The notes: generated by a model not told the origin, from the sequence alone. Shown: positions 1-7,795, numbered from the stretch's first letter. The stretch is 30,980 bases of DNA from a bacterium (GCA_021782055.1 JAJXVP010000017.1:1-30980); one strand, 5' to 3'. Numbers and translations: made by a program.

Positions 1-131
1 ATTCCCCAAAAAACATCTCCCTCGGCATATTGGCCGGGGCCCGTTTTAAAAAACTTTTGAAACCCCTGCTGTTTCTCGGGCTGAATGCGTTGGCGCAGGC
101 TCGAAATTATAGATTCGTTTAAGCTATTCAT
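1..131 (-). CDS. DNA alkylation repair protein, AlkD-like (5' part only)
   Basis: This is the first 43 codons of a minus-strand gene that runs off the left edge of the window. The ATG is at 131-129, and an AGGGG-type ribosome site lies about 10 nt upstream. The visible N-terminus contains FFKTGPGQYAEGDVFWGI, which matches the start of the HEAT-like-repeat AlkD family of DNA glycosylases; these typically read FFKTG(K/P)GQYGEGDxFLGI. AlkD enzymes excise bulky cationic alkylated bases such as 3- and 7-alkylpurines. The gene begins 26 nt after the stop of the upstream lipoprotein gene, so the two are probably co-transcribed. The family call rests on this short segment only; the catalytic residues are outside the window. 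Confidence 0.75.
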   Translation of the reverse strand, partial: MNSLNESIISSLRQRIQPEKQQGFQKFFKTGPGQYAEGDVFWG

Positions 132-157
132 GGCAGTTCACACCCCTGTTAGAGTTC

Positions 158-1375
158 TTAGGAACTTTTAGCTCTTATTGAGCGCGTAAAAGTCTCGGTA
201 TGCTGTTGGTGGCCTTCCTGCCAGGTAAGAGTGATTTTATTATCAAACATCATCGCCTGGTTGACCCAAGGCCAGTCTTTTCCCGTTACCAGTTTTCCAT
301 CAACCTTTTCGATTTCGGTATTGATTGCAGGGAGCTGTGGCGCAAAGTTTCCCTGCGACGATCCGAAGAGAAGTTCCACAAATAAGCGCCATCCGCTGGG
401 GGTCATCTTTAAAGTCACGCCAAAAGGAAAGCTCGAGGTATGTGCCCTTGCCCAGTGGGCAGGGATTTTGGCGTAAAATTGGACATGATCTGAATAATAG
501 ACAGCCCAATCACAGCCGCTGAGCCAAGGGAACCCAACCCGGGCATTTCCCAAGGGCATCATTGTATTAATATACACTAGCGGGTGATGAAGGTTTTCCC
601 CTCCCCAAGCAAAGTCAGAACCGACCTGGAGCTCGCCAAAGCCGGTTGAAAATCGAGAGTAACGACCTTCGACAAGCCATGTGCTCGCTTTGGCCTCGTT
701 GACGTACGGAAAGGCGTTGGGGGCACCAGAGTCAAAAAACAACCAAAAGGGCTTGCCATTTTGCTTTGCTTTTAAAAAGAGTAGCCCGGCTCGAGAAACA
801 ATGGCGGCTGGAATGGGCCTCCAACCTTTGGGGATTTTAAAAGACGATCCTCGAGGGTAAACAGTCAAGGTTAGGTTTTGCGCATTCCACACCAACCACG
901 AATCTTCAAAGCCGCGGGTGCCTAACACCAAGCCTTCGGTGGGGGTATCCCTTGAACTTAAATCAATGTAGCCAGAAACGTCATCCACAACAAACGGTTC
1001 GACGGAAAAGCCGGGTAAAGGTAACTTCGCAAAACGGTATCTTTTTACATGCTGGGGGTTGTTCCTAAAGTAAGGAAAGTTTTCGACTTCGGGAGTTACA
1101 GAAAGCGGTTTGCCCAAAACTGAGAGAAATTTTTCAGATTTACGAAGGTGATAGTAGAAACTGGTGTAAGCCCCTGTATCCAACCAAACAAAAAGCTTGT
1201 ATCCCTTAACCATCACATAGCCGCCAAGCCTATTCGGGGGAATACCGGGCTCCCACTTCAAAACTAGTCCCTGGGGAGGATTTTCGGGCTTTTGTTGCCA
1301 GGTTGCACAACCAGCCAGCCACGAGAGGGTGAGAAACAGGACAAGCAGCTTTTTGTTCATACCACAGTCTACCAT
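158..1375 (-). CDS. lipoprotein with two retropepsin-like aspartyl protease lobes
   Basis: A 405-residue exported lipoprotein. A hydrophobic signal sequence ends in the lipobox LAGC with Cys23. Two aspartyl-protease-like motifs follow: LDTGA at residues 65-69 and FDSGA at 214-218. Each is followed about 80 and 65 residues later by a hydrophobic-Gly segment (VLGTRGF near 150 and RVGFPWL near 279) and then an amphipathic strand, as in Asp_protease_2 / retropepsin-like folds. The C-terminus (about 345-400) looks PDZ-like, with a VDGK turn. Retropepsins normally supply one Asp per chain and dimerise, so two lobes in one chain could form a self-contained bilobal active site. The ATG at 1375 has AAAGGTGAG 8 nt upstream; ATG 1360 would also keep the signal peptide. 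Substrate unknown. The two motifs are seen directly; protease activity is inferred. Confidence 0.65.
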   Translation of the reverse strand: MVDCGMNKKLLVLFLTLSWLAGCATWQQKPENPPQGLVLKWEPGIPPNRLGGYVMVKGYKLFVWLDTGAYTSFYYHLRKSEKFLSVLGKPLSVTPEVENFPYFRNNPQHVKRYRFAKLPLPGFSVEPFVVDDVSGYIDLSSRDTPTEGLVLGTRGFEDSWLVWNAQNLTLTVYPRGSSFKIPKGWRPIPAAIVSRAGLLFLKAKQNGKPFWLFFDSGAPNAFPYVNEAKASTWLVEGRYSRFSTGFGELQVGSDFAWGGENLHHPLVYINTMMPLGNARVGFPWLSGCDWAVYYSDHVQFYAKIPAHWARAHTSSFPFGVTLKMTPSGWRLFVELLFGSSQGNFAPQLPAINTEIEKVDGKLVTGKDWPWVNQAMMFDNKITLTWQEGHQQHTETFTRSIRAKSS

Positions 1376-1445
1376 ACGTCTGACTCACCTTTAGTCTTTT
1401 GTTCATGGGTCAAAAATCGACTTTCGTACCCGCAAGGTAGCTGAT

Positions 1446-2534
1446 ATGGGAAGACTGAACGCAGCATTTTATCCCGAGCGACTTGAGAGTCTCGGCGACA
1501 TCGAAACAAAGGCCGTTCTCAAAAAGCTGGCTAGTGCCCACCAAGCCCTTGCCGAGCTTAAGGCCACCGCAGATTCGATGCCCAATCAGGACATTCTCAT
1601 CAGCACCCTATCCCTGCAGGAAGCGAAAGACAGCTCGGCCATAGAGAACATCATCACCACACAGGATGACCTCTACCAGTCAGACAGCTTCGAGCACCGC
1701 TATCAAAGCCTAGCCGCAAAGAAAGTTCACAACTACGCCCGAGCCCTGCAGACTGCCCACGAACGTGTAAAGGAGACCGGCCTTATCACTGTCCGGGACA
1801 TCCTCGTAGTACAGTCCATCATCGAGGAGAACCGAGCCGGGTTCCGCAAGTTGCCGGGAACCGAACTCAAAAATGCGGCTACCGGAGCGACAGTATACAA
1901 GCCCCCCCAGCATCCAGACGACATCGCCCTCCTCATGGGCAATCTCGAAGAGTTCCTCAACCGCAACGAGCTTGTGGACTGGGATCCCCTAACCAAGATG
2001 GCCCTCGTCCATCACCAGATCGAGAGCATCCATCCCTTCTATGATGGCAACGGCCGCACGGGTCGCGTCCTCAACATCCTAAACCTCGTCAAAGATGGGC
2101 TTCTCGGAAGCCCTGTGCTCTACCTCTCCCGCTACATCAACCAGACGAAGGGCGAATACTACCGGCGCCTGCAAGATGTCCGCGATACGCGAAACTGGGA
2201 GCCGTGGCTCCTCTACATGATCGGCGGGGTCGAGCGGACATCACGGGAGACGACCCTCCTCATCCACGGGATCAAGACACTCATGCAAGAGTACAAGCAG
2301 AGGCTCAAGCTTGATCGCCCGAAGATGTACAGCCATGAGCTCTTAAATAACCTCTTTCGTCACCCCTACACAAAGATTGACTATCTCGTCCGTGATCTCT
2401 CGGTTACCCGCAAGACCGCCTCGAAGTACCTCGATGACCTCGTGGAGATCAGGCTCCTGACTAAGCACAAGATCGGAAAAGAAAACTTCTACTTGAACGA
2501 CGCGCTCTTTCTGCACCTGCAGGAGAAATCCTAG
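1446..2534 (+). CDS. Fic family protein (AMP-transferase) with N-terminal inhibitory helix
   Basis: A 362-residue Fic/DOC protein. The Fic catalytic motif HPFYDGNGRTGR lies at 196-207, with His196 as the catalytic base. An N-terminal inhibitory motif of the (S/T)xxxE(G/N) type is visible as S63-E67-N68, so it is a class II Fic that should be self-inhibited by Glu67 blocking the ATP gamma-phosphate site. Residues about 1-90 match the Fic N-terminal domain, and about 293-350 look like a winged helix. The family transfers AMP, and sometimes other phosphate-containing groups, to hydroxyl side chains of target proteins. The ATG has AAGG about 8 nt upstream. It stands alone and uses many ATC, CTC and GAG codons, a style that differs from its neighbours and could indicate acquisition. 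Target unknown. Confidence 0.92.
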   Translation: MGRLNAAFYPERLESLGDIETKAVLKKLASAHQALAELKATADSMPNQDILISTLSLQEAKDSSAIENIITTQDDLYQSDSFEHRYQSLAAKKVHNYARALQTAHERVKETGLITVRDILVVQSIIEENRAGFRKLPGTELKNAATGATVYKPPQHPDDIALLMGNLEEFLNRNELVDWDPLTKMALVHHQIESIHPFYDGNGRTGRVLNILNLVKDGLLGSPVLYLSRYINQTKGEYYRRLQDVRDTRNWEPWLLYMIGGVERTSRETTLLIHGIKTLMQEYKQRLKLDRPKMYSHELLNNLFRHPYTKIDYLVRDLSVTRKTASKYLDDLVEIRLLTKHKIGKENFYLNDALFLHLQEKS

Positions 2535-2609
2535 AATACGAGTGCTCGTTAGCTGTTGTAGTCGCCGTCTTGTTGTCCTGTTGAGGGGGCTCTGACGCAA
2601 GGTGCGACA

Positions 2610-2640
2610 CCAGAAAGGCTTGTTTTACAAGGGTTTCTGG
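2610..2640 (+). repeat. long hairpin after the fic gene
   Basis: An inverted repeat with outer arms CCAGAAA (2610-2616) and TTTCTGG (2634-2640), inner arms CTTGT (2619-2623) and ACAAG (2627-2631), and a 3-nt loop. Between the arms sits a symmetric GG/GG internal loop. No T-run follows, so it is not a standard intrinsic terminator. It may be an mRNA 3'-end structure for fic. Confidence 0.5.
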
Positions 2641-2656
2641 GAAGGAGCGAGAAATA

Positions 2657-2686
2657 AAAAAACCACCGTTTTAAGGGTGGTTTTTC
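2657..2686. terminator. bidirectional intrinsic terminator (fic / tRNA)
   Basis: Stem CCACC (2663-2667) with GGTGG (2676-2680), extended by A-run/T-run pairs on both sides. This gives a T-tract on either strand. It lies between the plus-strand fic gene and the minus-strand tRNA and can serve both. Confidence 0.75.
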
Positions 2687-2695
2687 TGGGGATAC

Positions 2696-2768
2696 TGGAG
2701 AATAGGGGAGTCGAACCCCTGACCTATTGATTGCGAACCAATCGCTCTACCAACTGAGCTAATTCCCC
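2696..2768 (-). tRNA. tRNA-Ala (anticodon CGC)
   Basis: A 73-nt cloverleaf on the minus strand. The acceptor stem pairs GGGGAAT with ATTCTCC. The D arm is GCTC/GAGC, the anticodon stem is ATTGG/TCAAT with loop TTCGCAA, and the T arm is AGGGG TTCGACT CCCCT. Positions 34-36 read CGC, which decodes the Ala codon GCG. The acceptor stem carries G3:U70 and A73, the known identity determinants for alanyl-tRNA synthetase, which supports the alanine call. The 3' CCA is not encoded, so it must be added after transcription. Confidence 0.9.
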
Positions 2769-2780
2769 GTATACGGAGTT

Positions 2781-2809
2781 AAACTAACGTAAACCGTCGC
2801 CTTTGACAA
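2781..2809 (-). promoter_or_regulatory. candidate tRNA-Ala promoter
   Basis: On the minus strand, TTGTCA (plus 2804-2809) is followed after 17 nt by TAGTTT (plus 2781-2786), about 12 nt before the tRNA 5' end. The -35 matches consensus at 5 of 6; the -10 is weak. Confidence 0.45.
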
Positions 2810-2889
2810 GAGCAGGCGAGTTTCAGCTTTCAAGTCTCCCCTTTTCATTGGACAGGTTAGGGATTACAGTAAAAAGGAGGGAGGGGTCA

Positions 2890-3372
2890 GTGCCAAGCTT
2901 TCGCCTTTTTGTTGATCTTGATGGTGTGTTGGCGGATTTTGACCGTGGTGTTTATGAAGCCACGGGACGCTACCCTTCGCAGATGTCCGACCGCGAAATG
3001 TGGCCGCTTGTTGCCAGGACCTCCGGTTTCTACGATCGCTTGCCTTGGATGTCAGATGGCCGAGATCTTTGGGAGTTTGTTGCGCGTTATAGCCCCATCA
3101 TTTGCACAGGCCTACCACGGGGGAACTGGGCCGAACCGCAAAAGCGGCAGTGGTGTCGACGTGAACTGGGTAACGAGGTTCCTGTCGTGACTTGCCAAAG
3201 TCGTGAAAAAGGTCAAGCTATTCAAGAGTTCCTCGAGGCCAACGAGACGGCGGTATTAATCGATGACCGCTTAAAATCCCAACCCAGTTGGGTTGATCTG
3301 GGCGGGATTTTTATCCTCCACACTTCTGCCTCCGAGAGCATCCGTGCCCTGCGGGACTTAGGTCTGGCATGA
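2890..3372 (+). CDS. HAD-superfamily 5'-nucleotidase (NT5C-like deoxyribonucleotidase)
   Basis: A 160-residue protein read from GTG 2890, which has a strong AGGAGGGAGG ribosome site just upstream; a longer reading from TTG 2803 has none. The N-terminus FVDLDGVLADFD carries HAD motif I, with nucleophile Asp9 and acid/base Asp11. The spacing and the DGVLADF signature match the NT5C family of cytosolic/mitochondrial 5'(3')-deoxyribonucleotidases and their bacterial relatives. Residues LIDDR near the C-terminal third supply the acidic Mg-binding motif. The likely reaction is dephosphorylation of (deoxy)nucleoside monophosphates. Its stop codon overlaps the start of the alarmone synthetase gene (ATGA), so the two are translationally coupled. 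Exact substrate cannot be read from sequence. Confidence 0.8.
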   Translation: MPSFRLFVDLDGVLADFDRGVYEATGRYPSQMSDREMWPLVARTSGFYDRLPWMSDGRDLWEFVARYSPIICTGLPRGNWAEPQKRQWCRRELGNEVPVVTCQSREKGQAIQEFLEANETAVLIDDRLKSQPSWVDLGGIFILHTSASESIRALRDLGLA

Positions 3373-4571
3373 ACCTTCCCAATCGTAAACAGCTTGAACT
3401 TCAGTACAACGCCGACCGAAAACTCTATGAATTGATCCTTCAGAACTTAGGGCACCGCTTTCAAGGTTGGGTAGAACCTTTGGGTCTCCACCCCGGCATC
3501 AAAATGCGGGTCAAGTCCTTTCACAGCTGGTTTGATAAAGTTCTACGCAAGATCCGTCAAGGAGTGCCCTCGGATCAAGTCCAGATTCAGGACGTTCTAG
3601 GCATGCGGATTGTCTGCCCGTTTATGGAGGACGTAAAAAAAATCGAGGATGTCGTTCGCACCCGCTTGACGGTTCTCGACGAAGAAAAGAAAGGCGCTTT
3701 ACAGTCCTTTAAAGAGTTCGGTTACGAATCAACCCACTTTCTTGTGGCCGTTCCTCACGACTTGATCGAGGCTCTGTCGCTTGATCAACCTCCTCCGTGC
3801 GAAATTCAAATCCGCACTATTCTTCAAGACGCCTGGGCCGAAGTGGAACATGAGCTGATCTACAAGTCGCAGTTTTTTCCCTTTGACCAACCGTTAAAAC
3901 GTAAGCTCGCCGCGCTCAATGCCAACCTCAGCCTCAGCGATATCATTTTTCAAGAGATTCGGGACTACCAACGTCAGCTCAACCATGAACTCGAAAAACG
4001 CCGTCGGAGTTTTCTCGATCGCCTAAAGACGCCGCAGAACCCTGACTCAACCCCAAGGAACAGTGACGACCATTATGCATCCCTCCCTGCCGAAAACATG
4101 GACCAAGTTCTGCTCGAGGCACTTTCGGCCCACAACCAAAAGCAATACAAGAGAGCCATCAACCACTATACGGCGATTTTAAAGCGTGGACCACAGAGCT
4201 TTGTCCAATCGTTGGTCCTGACCCACCGAGGAATGGCCTATTTTGCCGAAGGTTTGTACGAGAATGCTCTCGATGATTTTGACAGCGCGGTAGAACGGGA
4301 TGAGCGGAATGCTAAAGCCTACTATTATCGGGGCATGGTTCGCGATTCCATGGAAGAATACGACGCCGCCTTGACCGATTTTGGCAAAAGTCTCGAGATG
4401 GTACCCTACCAGTTTGAAGTTCTTTTAGCCCGGGCACGCACTTGGCTGAAGCTCGGACAGCAGGTCAAAGCTCAGCAAGATTGCGAAGCGGCCCTCAACT
4501 TATCACCAGACGATCCCGAAGGCTTGGCCTTACAAAGGGAATTGATTCTGGAAAAAAACAGCGGAGCGTGA
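3369..4571 (+). CDS. (p)ppGpp synthetase domain protein with C-terminal TPR repeats
   Basis: A 400-residue cytosolic protein. Residues about 20-215 form a RelA/SpoT synthetase domain with the expected signatures: RVKSFHS (47-53) with Lys57, DVLGMR (75-80), GYESTH (118-123), and EIQIRT (145-150) followed by D154, W156 and H161. There is no HD hydrolase domain in front and no TGS or ACT domain behind, so it resembles a small alarmone synthetase that can make but not degrade ppGpp. After a linker (about 215-245) come at least three TPR units (about 247-390), probably for protein binding or oligomerisation. It overlaps the upstream nucleotidase by 4 bp. The catalytic set looks intact, so it is probably active. 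What the TPR part binds is unknown. Confidence 0.88.
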   Translation: MNLPNRKQLELQYNADRKLYELILQNLGHRFQGWVEPLGLHPGIKMRVKSFHSWFDKVLRKIRQGVPSDQVQIQDVLGMRIVCPFMEDVKKIEDVVRTRLTVLDEEKKGALQSFKEFGYESTHFLVAVPHDLIEALSLDQPPPCEIQIRTILQDAWAEVEHELIYKSQFFPFDQPLKRKLAALNANLSLSDIIFQEIRDYQRQLNHELEKRRRSFLDRLKTPQNPDSTPRNSDDHYASLPAENMDQVLLEALSAHNQKQYKRAINHYTAILKRGPQSFVQSLVLTHRGMAYFAEGLYENALDDFDSAVERDERNAKAYYYRGMVRDSMEEYDAALTDFGKSLEMVPYQFEVLLARARTWLKLGQQVKAQQDCEAALNLSPDDPEGLALQRELILEKNSGA

Positions 4572-4583
4572 TAGCGTGAGCTT

Positions 4584-5771
4584 ATGAGCGTATTTCGCCC
4601 CCTACTTACCCTGGTCACAGGGGCTATCCTCTCGGTAAGCCTCACTTCTTTAGCTTGGGCCGACAGCTTTCAAGTCCGCCTACGAATCTTTCCTCAAGAC
4701 ACCCAGGTTTTTGCCGAGGGAGTCCCCCTCGCCTCTACGCCTGAGACTGATACCATCCGCGATATCTCAGTACCTTCTGGCGTCAAGCGCTTGAGCTTTG
4801 GTGCGTTGGGCTGGGAACCTGTCAGTGCGGTCATCCCTGAAGCCGTCAAACAGGGCGCGGTTTGGTCTTTTAAGCTAGAGCCCTACGGGACCACCCTCCG
4901 TAAGTTCGCTGAATTTGGCGTGGGCAGACACCCGAGAGGCTTGGCCTTTACGCCCGATGGAAAAAACATCATCGTGGCCACGACCGAAGGTCTTCAGACC
5001 TACACTCGCCAAGGTAAACCCGTTTCAAGCCCTGCCGAAAAAGGGGTCTTTACTGATGCGGCTTTGGTCCAAAACACCGTTGCCGCGTTGAACACTGACG
5101 GAACTATTGCACTTTTCCCCTCCGCAGTACCGGCCCTCAACTGGGGCTCGTCGGGTAAAGGCTCTTTGGCGGTACTCCCCGGCGGTCGACTTGCGGTTCT
5201 TGGCTGGGACGACCCTAGTGTCTCGATCATTGATGTCGCCGCAGCCAAAATCATTACCTCGCTAAAATTAGACGATATGGTAACTTCAGCGGCGCCCTAT
5301 GCCGGCGGACTGGTCGCCACCCAATTCAACGAAGGTAAACTTTTGTGGATCGCACCGGACGGGAGCTTAACGACGACTTCGATAGGCGGGAACCCTCGTT
5401 CTGCAGCATTAGCCGGTTCTCTCGTCTGGATTGCCGATATGGCCTCGGGCAAGGTAAGCGCCGTGGACATAGAACAAAAATCTGTGTTGTTCTCGGTGCC
5501 CGTTGGGCCTAATCCCCAGACCCTTGCCGTTTCGCCGAATGGCAAGATCCTCGCGGTAGCCCTACGAGGAACAAATAATCCCGAAAACTTTGCCCTGCAG
5601 GGTCCTGATTACGGCCAAGTTCAGTTTCTTGATGCCAAAACCGGAGCCAAGCTCGGTTATGTTTGGGGTCGTGACCAACCGATGGGCCTAGCTTGGTCGC
5701 CTTCAGGACGGTTTTTAGCCTTTACCGATTTTTTAACGGGCGATGTTGAAGTTTACCGTGTAAGTTTTTGA
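4584..5771 (+). CDS. secreted beta-propeller (YVTN/WD40-like) protein with PEGA-like N-terminus
   Basis: A 395-residue exported protein. A signal peptide ends near SLAWA (residues 22-26). Residues about 28-85 resemble a PEGA-type small beta domain (xVFAEGVPLxxTP). The rest contains repeated propeller blades with the xPxGLAFTPDGK pattern: RGLAFTPDGKNIIVAT, QTLAVSPNGKILAVA and GLAWSPSGRFLAFT. These are typical of YVTN-type or lactonase-like propellers, which usually act as binding scaffolds. No lipobox is present, so a soluble periplasmic location is likely. It follows the alarmone synthetase gene by 12 nt and is probably co-transcribed. No clear ribosome site precedes ATG 4584. Ligand unknown. 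Confidence 0.7.
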   Translation: MSVFRPLLTLVTGAILSVSLTSLAWADSFQVRLRIFPQDTQVFAEGVPLASTPETDTIRDISVPSGVKRLSFGALGWEPVSAVIPEAVKQGAVWSFKLEPYGTTLRKFAEFGVGRHPRGLAFTPDGKNIIVATTEGLQTYTRQGKPVSSPAEKGVFTDAALVQNTVAALNTDGTIALFPSAVPALNWGSSGKGSLAVLPGGRLAVLGWDDPSVSIIDVAAAKIITSLKLDDMVTSAAPYAGGLVATQFNEGKLLWIAPDGSLTTTSIGGNPRSAALAGSLVWIADMASGKVSAVDIEQKSVLFSVPVGPNPQTLAVSPNGKILAVALRGTNNPENFALQGPDYGQVQFLDAKTGAKLGYVWGRDQPMGLAWSPSGRFLAFTDFLTGDVEVYRVSF

Positions 5772-5818
5772 CCGTTCTTTCTTTGTGCTCCACCTTTGCT
5801 CACCTCATTGAGAGCTCA

Positions 5819-5847
5819 TTGACCGGCCAGTGAACCCGTGGTATCCT
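5819..5847 (+). promoter_or_regulatory. promoter, start codon 7 nt after the -10
   Basis: TTGACC (5819-5824), 17-nt spacer, TATCCT (5842-5847). The expected transcription start falls on or beside GTG 5855, so the message for the small Cys-rich protein may be leaderless. Confidence 0.5.
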
Positions 5848-5854
5848 ATTGCTC

Positions 5855-6178
5855 GTGGAACAGGACTTAGTAGAACAGGACACAGTTTACGGAAAGATTT
5901 ATTGTGCGAACTGCGCTCACTGCAAAGTGGTTCGCGTTCCTGCTGGCGATGGTAGTCAGTACCTCCTTCGCATTCGTTGTGCAGCAGGTAAGTGGAAAAC
6001 CAGAAACGGTGTGGAAAAGCTCTATAAGTATTTTACAATAACTCGACGAAGTCTGTTCAATTGTGAATCTTACTGTTCCATGGGTGATACACGAGGTTAT
6101 TTGCGTCAGCTGCGGTCGCTTTTGCCGCAAAAAGACGAAACCTACACCCAAAATCCTGAAACTCTTTCTTCTCGGTGA
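5855..6178 (+). CDS. small cysteine-rich conserved protein, possibly metal-binding
   Basis: About 107 residues if read from GTG 5855; TTG 5849 is in frame and would add two residues. No Shine-Dalgarno is seen. The N-terminal core carries YCANCAHC, followed by RIRCAAGKWK and NCESYCSMG, giving about seven cysteines in CxxC-type groupings that suggest a zinc or other metal site. A short stretch near LYKYFTITRR is basic and aromatic. I recall similar small proteins in spirochaetes starting close to the KIYCANC segment, so the first dozen residues may be lineage-specific. No known domain is recognised. The C-terminal tail after about residue 90 looks unstructured. Function unknown. Confidence 0.6.
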   Translation: MEQDLVEQDTVYGKIYCANCAHCKVVRVPAGDGSQYLLRIRCAAGKWKTRNGVEKLYKYFTITRRSLFNCESYCSMGDTRGYLRQLRSLLPQKDETYTQNPETLSSR

Positions 6179-6217
6179 TGTTTAACCTCAGTAAGATGTA
6201 ATCCCAAGGATGTTCTC

Positions 6218-6625
6218 ATGAAAAGGCATTATTTTCTGGGCGTAGTAGTTGTTGGACTGCTGCTCACCCTGTCTGGTTGTAAAACTGTTGATACCAATTT
6301 CACCCCTAACACCCCCACCGAGGTGTACTTTCAACGTGCGCAACAAGCCTCTGACCAGTATGATTACCAAACCTCACTCAAGATTTATTTGGAACTGCTT
6401 GCCAAAAAAGATTTAGACATGTCGACTCGTGTTTCGGCCCTGTATGAAGTGGCCTTTTTGCATTTCAAAATGGGCGACCGGGCCTTGGCTAAAACCCAGT
6501 TTCAAAAAATCTTAAACATGTACAACGACCCGACACTCAGTAACTTGCCTATTTGGGTTCAAATTCTTTCGACCAAGATTATAAAAGAAATAGACGCTGG
6601 TCAAAAAACAAACCGACAGGGTTGA
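6218..6625 (+). CDS. small TPR-type lipoprotein
   Basis: A 135-residue lipoprotein. The signal sequence MKRHYFLGVVVVGLLLTLSG is followed by lipobox Cys21. The mature part (about 30-130) is helical, with TPR-like spacing (YFQRAQQASDQYDYQTSLKIY, then ALYEVAFLHFKMGDRALAKTQF). This resembles small outer-membrane or periplasmic assembly lipoproteins that use tetratricopeptide pairs for protein contacts. ATG 6218 has AAGGATG about 5-9 nt upstream. It is followed by a convergent vWA gene 42 nt away with no clear terminator. Specific partner unknown. Confidence 0.7.
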   Translation: MKRHYFLGVVVVGLLLTLSGCKTVDTNFTPNTPTEVYFQRAQQASDQYDYQTSLKIYLELLAKKDLDMSTRVSALYEVAFLHFKMGDRALAKTQFQKILNMYNDPTLSNLPIWVQILSTKIIKEIDAGQKTNRQG

Positions 6626-6667
6626 TTGCGCCCCCAGCCACGACGGCCTAAGTCCTAGGTGTTTAGC

Positions 6668-7783
6668 TTAGTTACCGCCATCTCCCCCTGGGGGAAGTTT
6701 GACAATCTGGATTTCGACATTCTTTTCCAGGGCAGTTTGATGGACCATTGCCTCTGTTACTGCGCCCCTAGGCAGGTTATGTTGGGGGGCATCGCCAATT
6801 ACTAAAATCAAGCGGTGATTGGCCTGCCAGTCAAACGAATTCAAGGCCGCCCACAGTCCCTCGACGACCGCTTCGGGGATATCCCCGCCCCCCGCCGCAG
6901 TAGCCTGGTCTAAGGCCTTTTGGATAACTCCGACATCGGACTGAAACGTCACAACCCTGGTAAGGTAATCTTCCATATAATCACGGTAAAAGACCAACCC
7001 TAACCGAAAGTGTTGATAATTTTTGGCCTCGGCGGCAATCGGACCAAGCAAATCTTTTTGCAGGGCCTTGAGGTAGTCCTTCATGCTATTGGTTGTATCG
7101 ATACAAATCACCATATCCAGATCATCATGCACGGCACTCTGAATTCGATGAATTCCCTTGGCAATATCCGAAGCAACATAGACGGGCCCCAGTCGCCTGA
7201 GACGGGCGACAGCCGAATCGGTATCGGCAGGTGGGGGGGTAGCCTTTTCAACCAACTGACTTAACTCAAAAGCATTATCTTCGTACCTTCCCGTATAGTC
7301 CGCGTAAGGTTTTGAAAAGGTTCGTACCGAAAACCACAGCGATTGACCACTTTTAATGCGCTTTGCCAAGTTAATGCGGCCAAACCTTGCCCCGGGTTCG
7401 TGATACCCGTACTCGACCACCGGTGGAATCAAAATAACAAACGCCTCACCAAAATCTTTATCTGGAACAACGGTCGACGAAATCAGGTCGGTATGAGGTC
7501 CGGGGAGGAACTTACCGTTTAAAAGTCGCTGTTCATGACCGTTCAGCGCGTTAGGCTCAAGGCCCCTAAAGCTGTAAGTTGCTAGCTTGTGCCCCGCCGG
7601 TTCAAAAGCTTCTGTCAAAAGCACCGATTGTACCGCCGGAGTTTTCTTGATGATCAAATGGTACCCGTCGGGGTAAGCTTCAATTCTCACGTCGGCACCT
7701 GTAAGGCGTAAACTTGACTCGGGGGTCAACGCAACCAGGGGGAGCGTCGTCAAAACAGCCAGGAGCACAGCAATCAGCTTCAT
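6668..7783 (-). CDS. secreted von Willebrand factor A domain protein
   Basis: A 371-residue exported protein with a signal peptide (about 1-20) and no lipobox. The N-terminal 200 residues are beta-rich and unassigned. A vWA domain occupies about 220-365. Its MIDAS motif is DTTNS (D229, T231, S233), the DxTxS variant of DxSxS, and it also has the GGGDIPEA segment (298-305) typical of bacterial vWA proteins. Such domains bind protein ligands through a chelated divalent cation. It lies 37 nt downstream of the cNMP-binding regulator gene on the same strand. No Shine-Dalgarno is visible, but GATAAT sits 6 nt before the ATG, so it may have its own leaderless promoter. Ligand unknown. Confidence 0.8.
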   Translation of the reverse strand: MKLIAVLLAVLTTLPLVALTPESSLRLTGADVRIEAYPDGYHLIIKKTPAVQSVLLTEAFEPAGHKLATYSFRGLEPNALNGHEQRLLNGKFLPGPHTDLISSTVVPDKDFGEAFVILIPPVVEYGYHEPGARFGRINLAKRIKSGQSLWFSVRTFSKPYADYTGRYEDNAFELSQLVEKATPPPADTDSAVARLRRLGPVYVASDIAKGIHRIQSAVHDDLDMVICIDTTNSMKDYLKALQKDLLGPIAAEAKNYQHFRLGLVFYRDYMEDYLTRVVTFQSDVGVIQKALDQATAAGGGDIPEAVVEGLWAALNSFDWQANHRLILVIGDAPQHNLPRGAVTEAMVHQTALEKNVEIQIVKLPPGGDGGN

Positions 7784-7789
7784 GCCGAC

Positions 7790-7795
7790 ATTATC
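7790..7795 (-). promoter_or_regulatory. -10 hexamer 6 nt before the vWA gene start
   Basis: Minus-strand GATAAT, then 6 nt, then ATG (7783). The -10 matches at 5 of 6. I see no good -35 at normal spacing. Part of the leaderless pattern seen across the window. Confidence 0.35.

Noticed and set aside
2803..2889. In-frame extension of the nucleotidase from TTG 2803
   Set aside because: It has no ribosome site and overlaps the tRNA promoter -35, whereas GTG 2890 has a strong purine-rich ribosome site.
5857..5880. Short direct repeat GAACAGGAC near the Cys-rich gene start
   Set aside because: Only two copies, overlapping coding sequence; no array or flanking inverted repeats.
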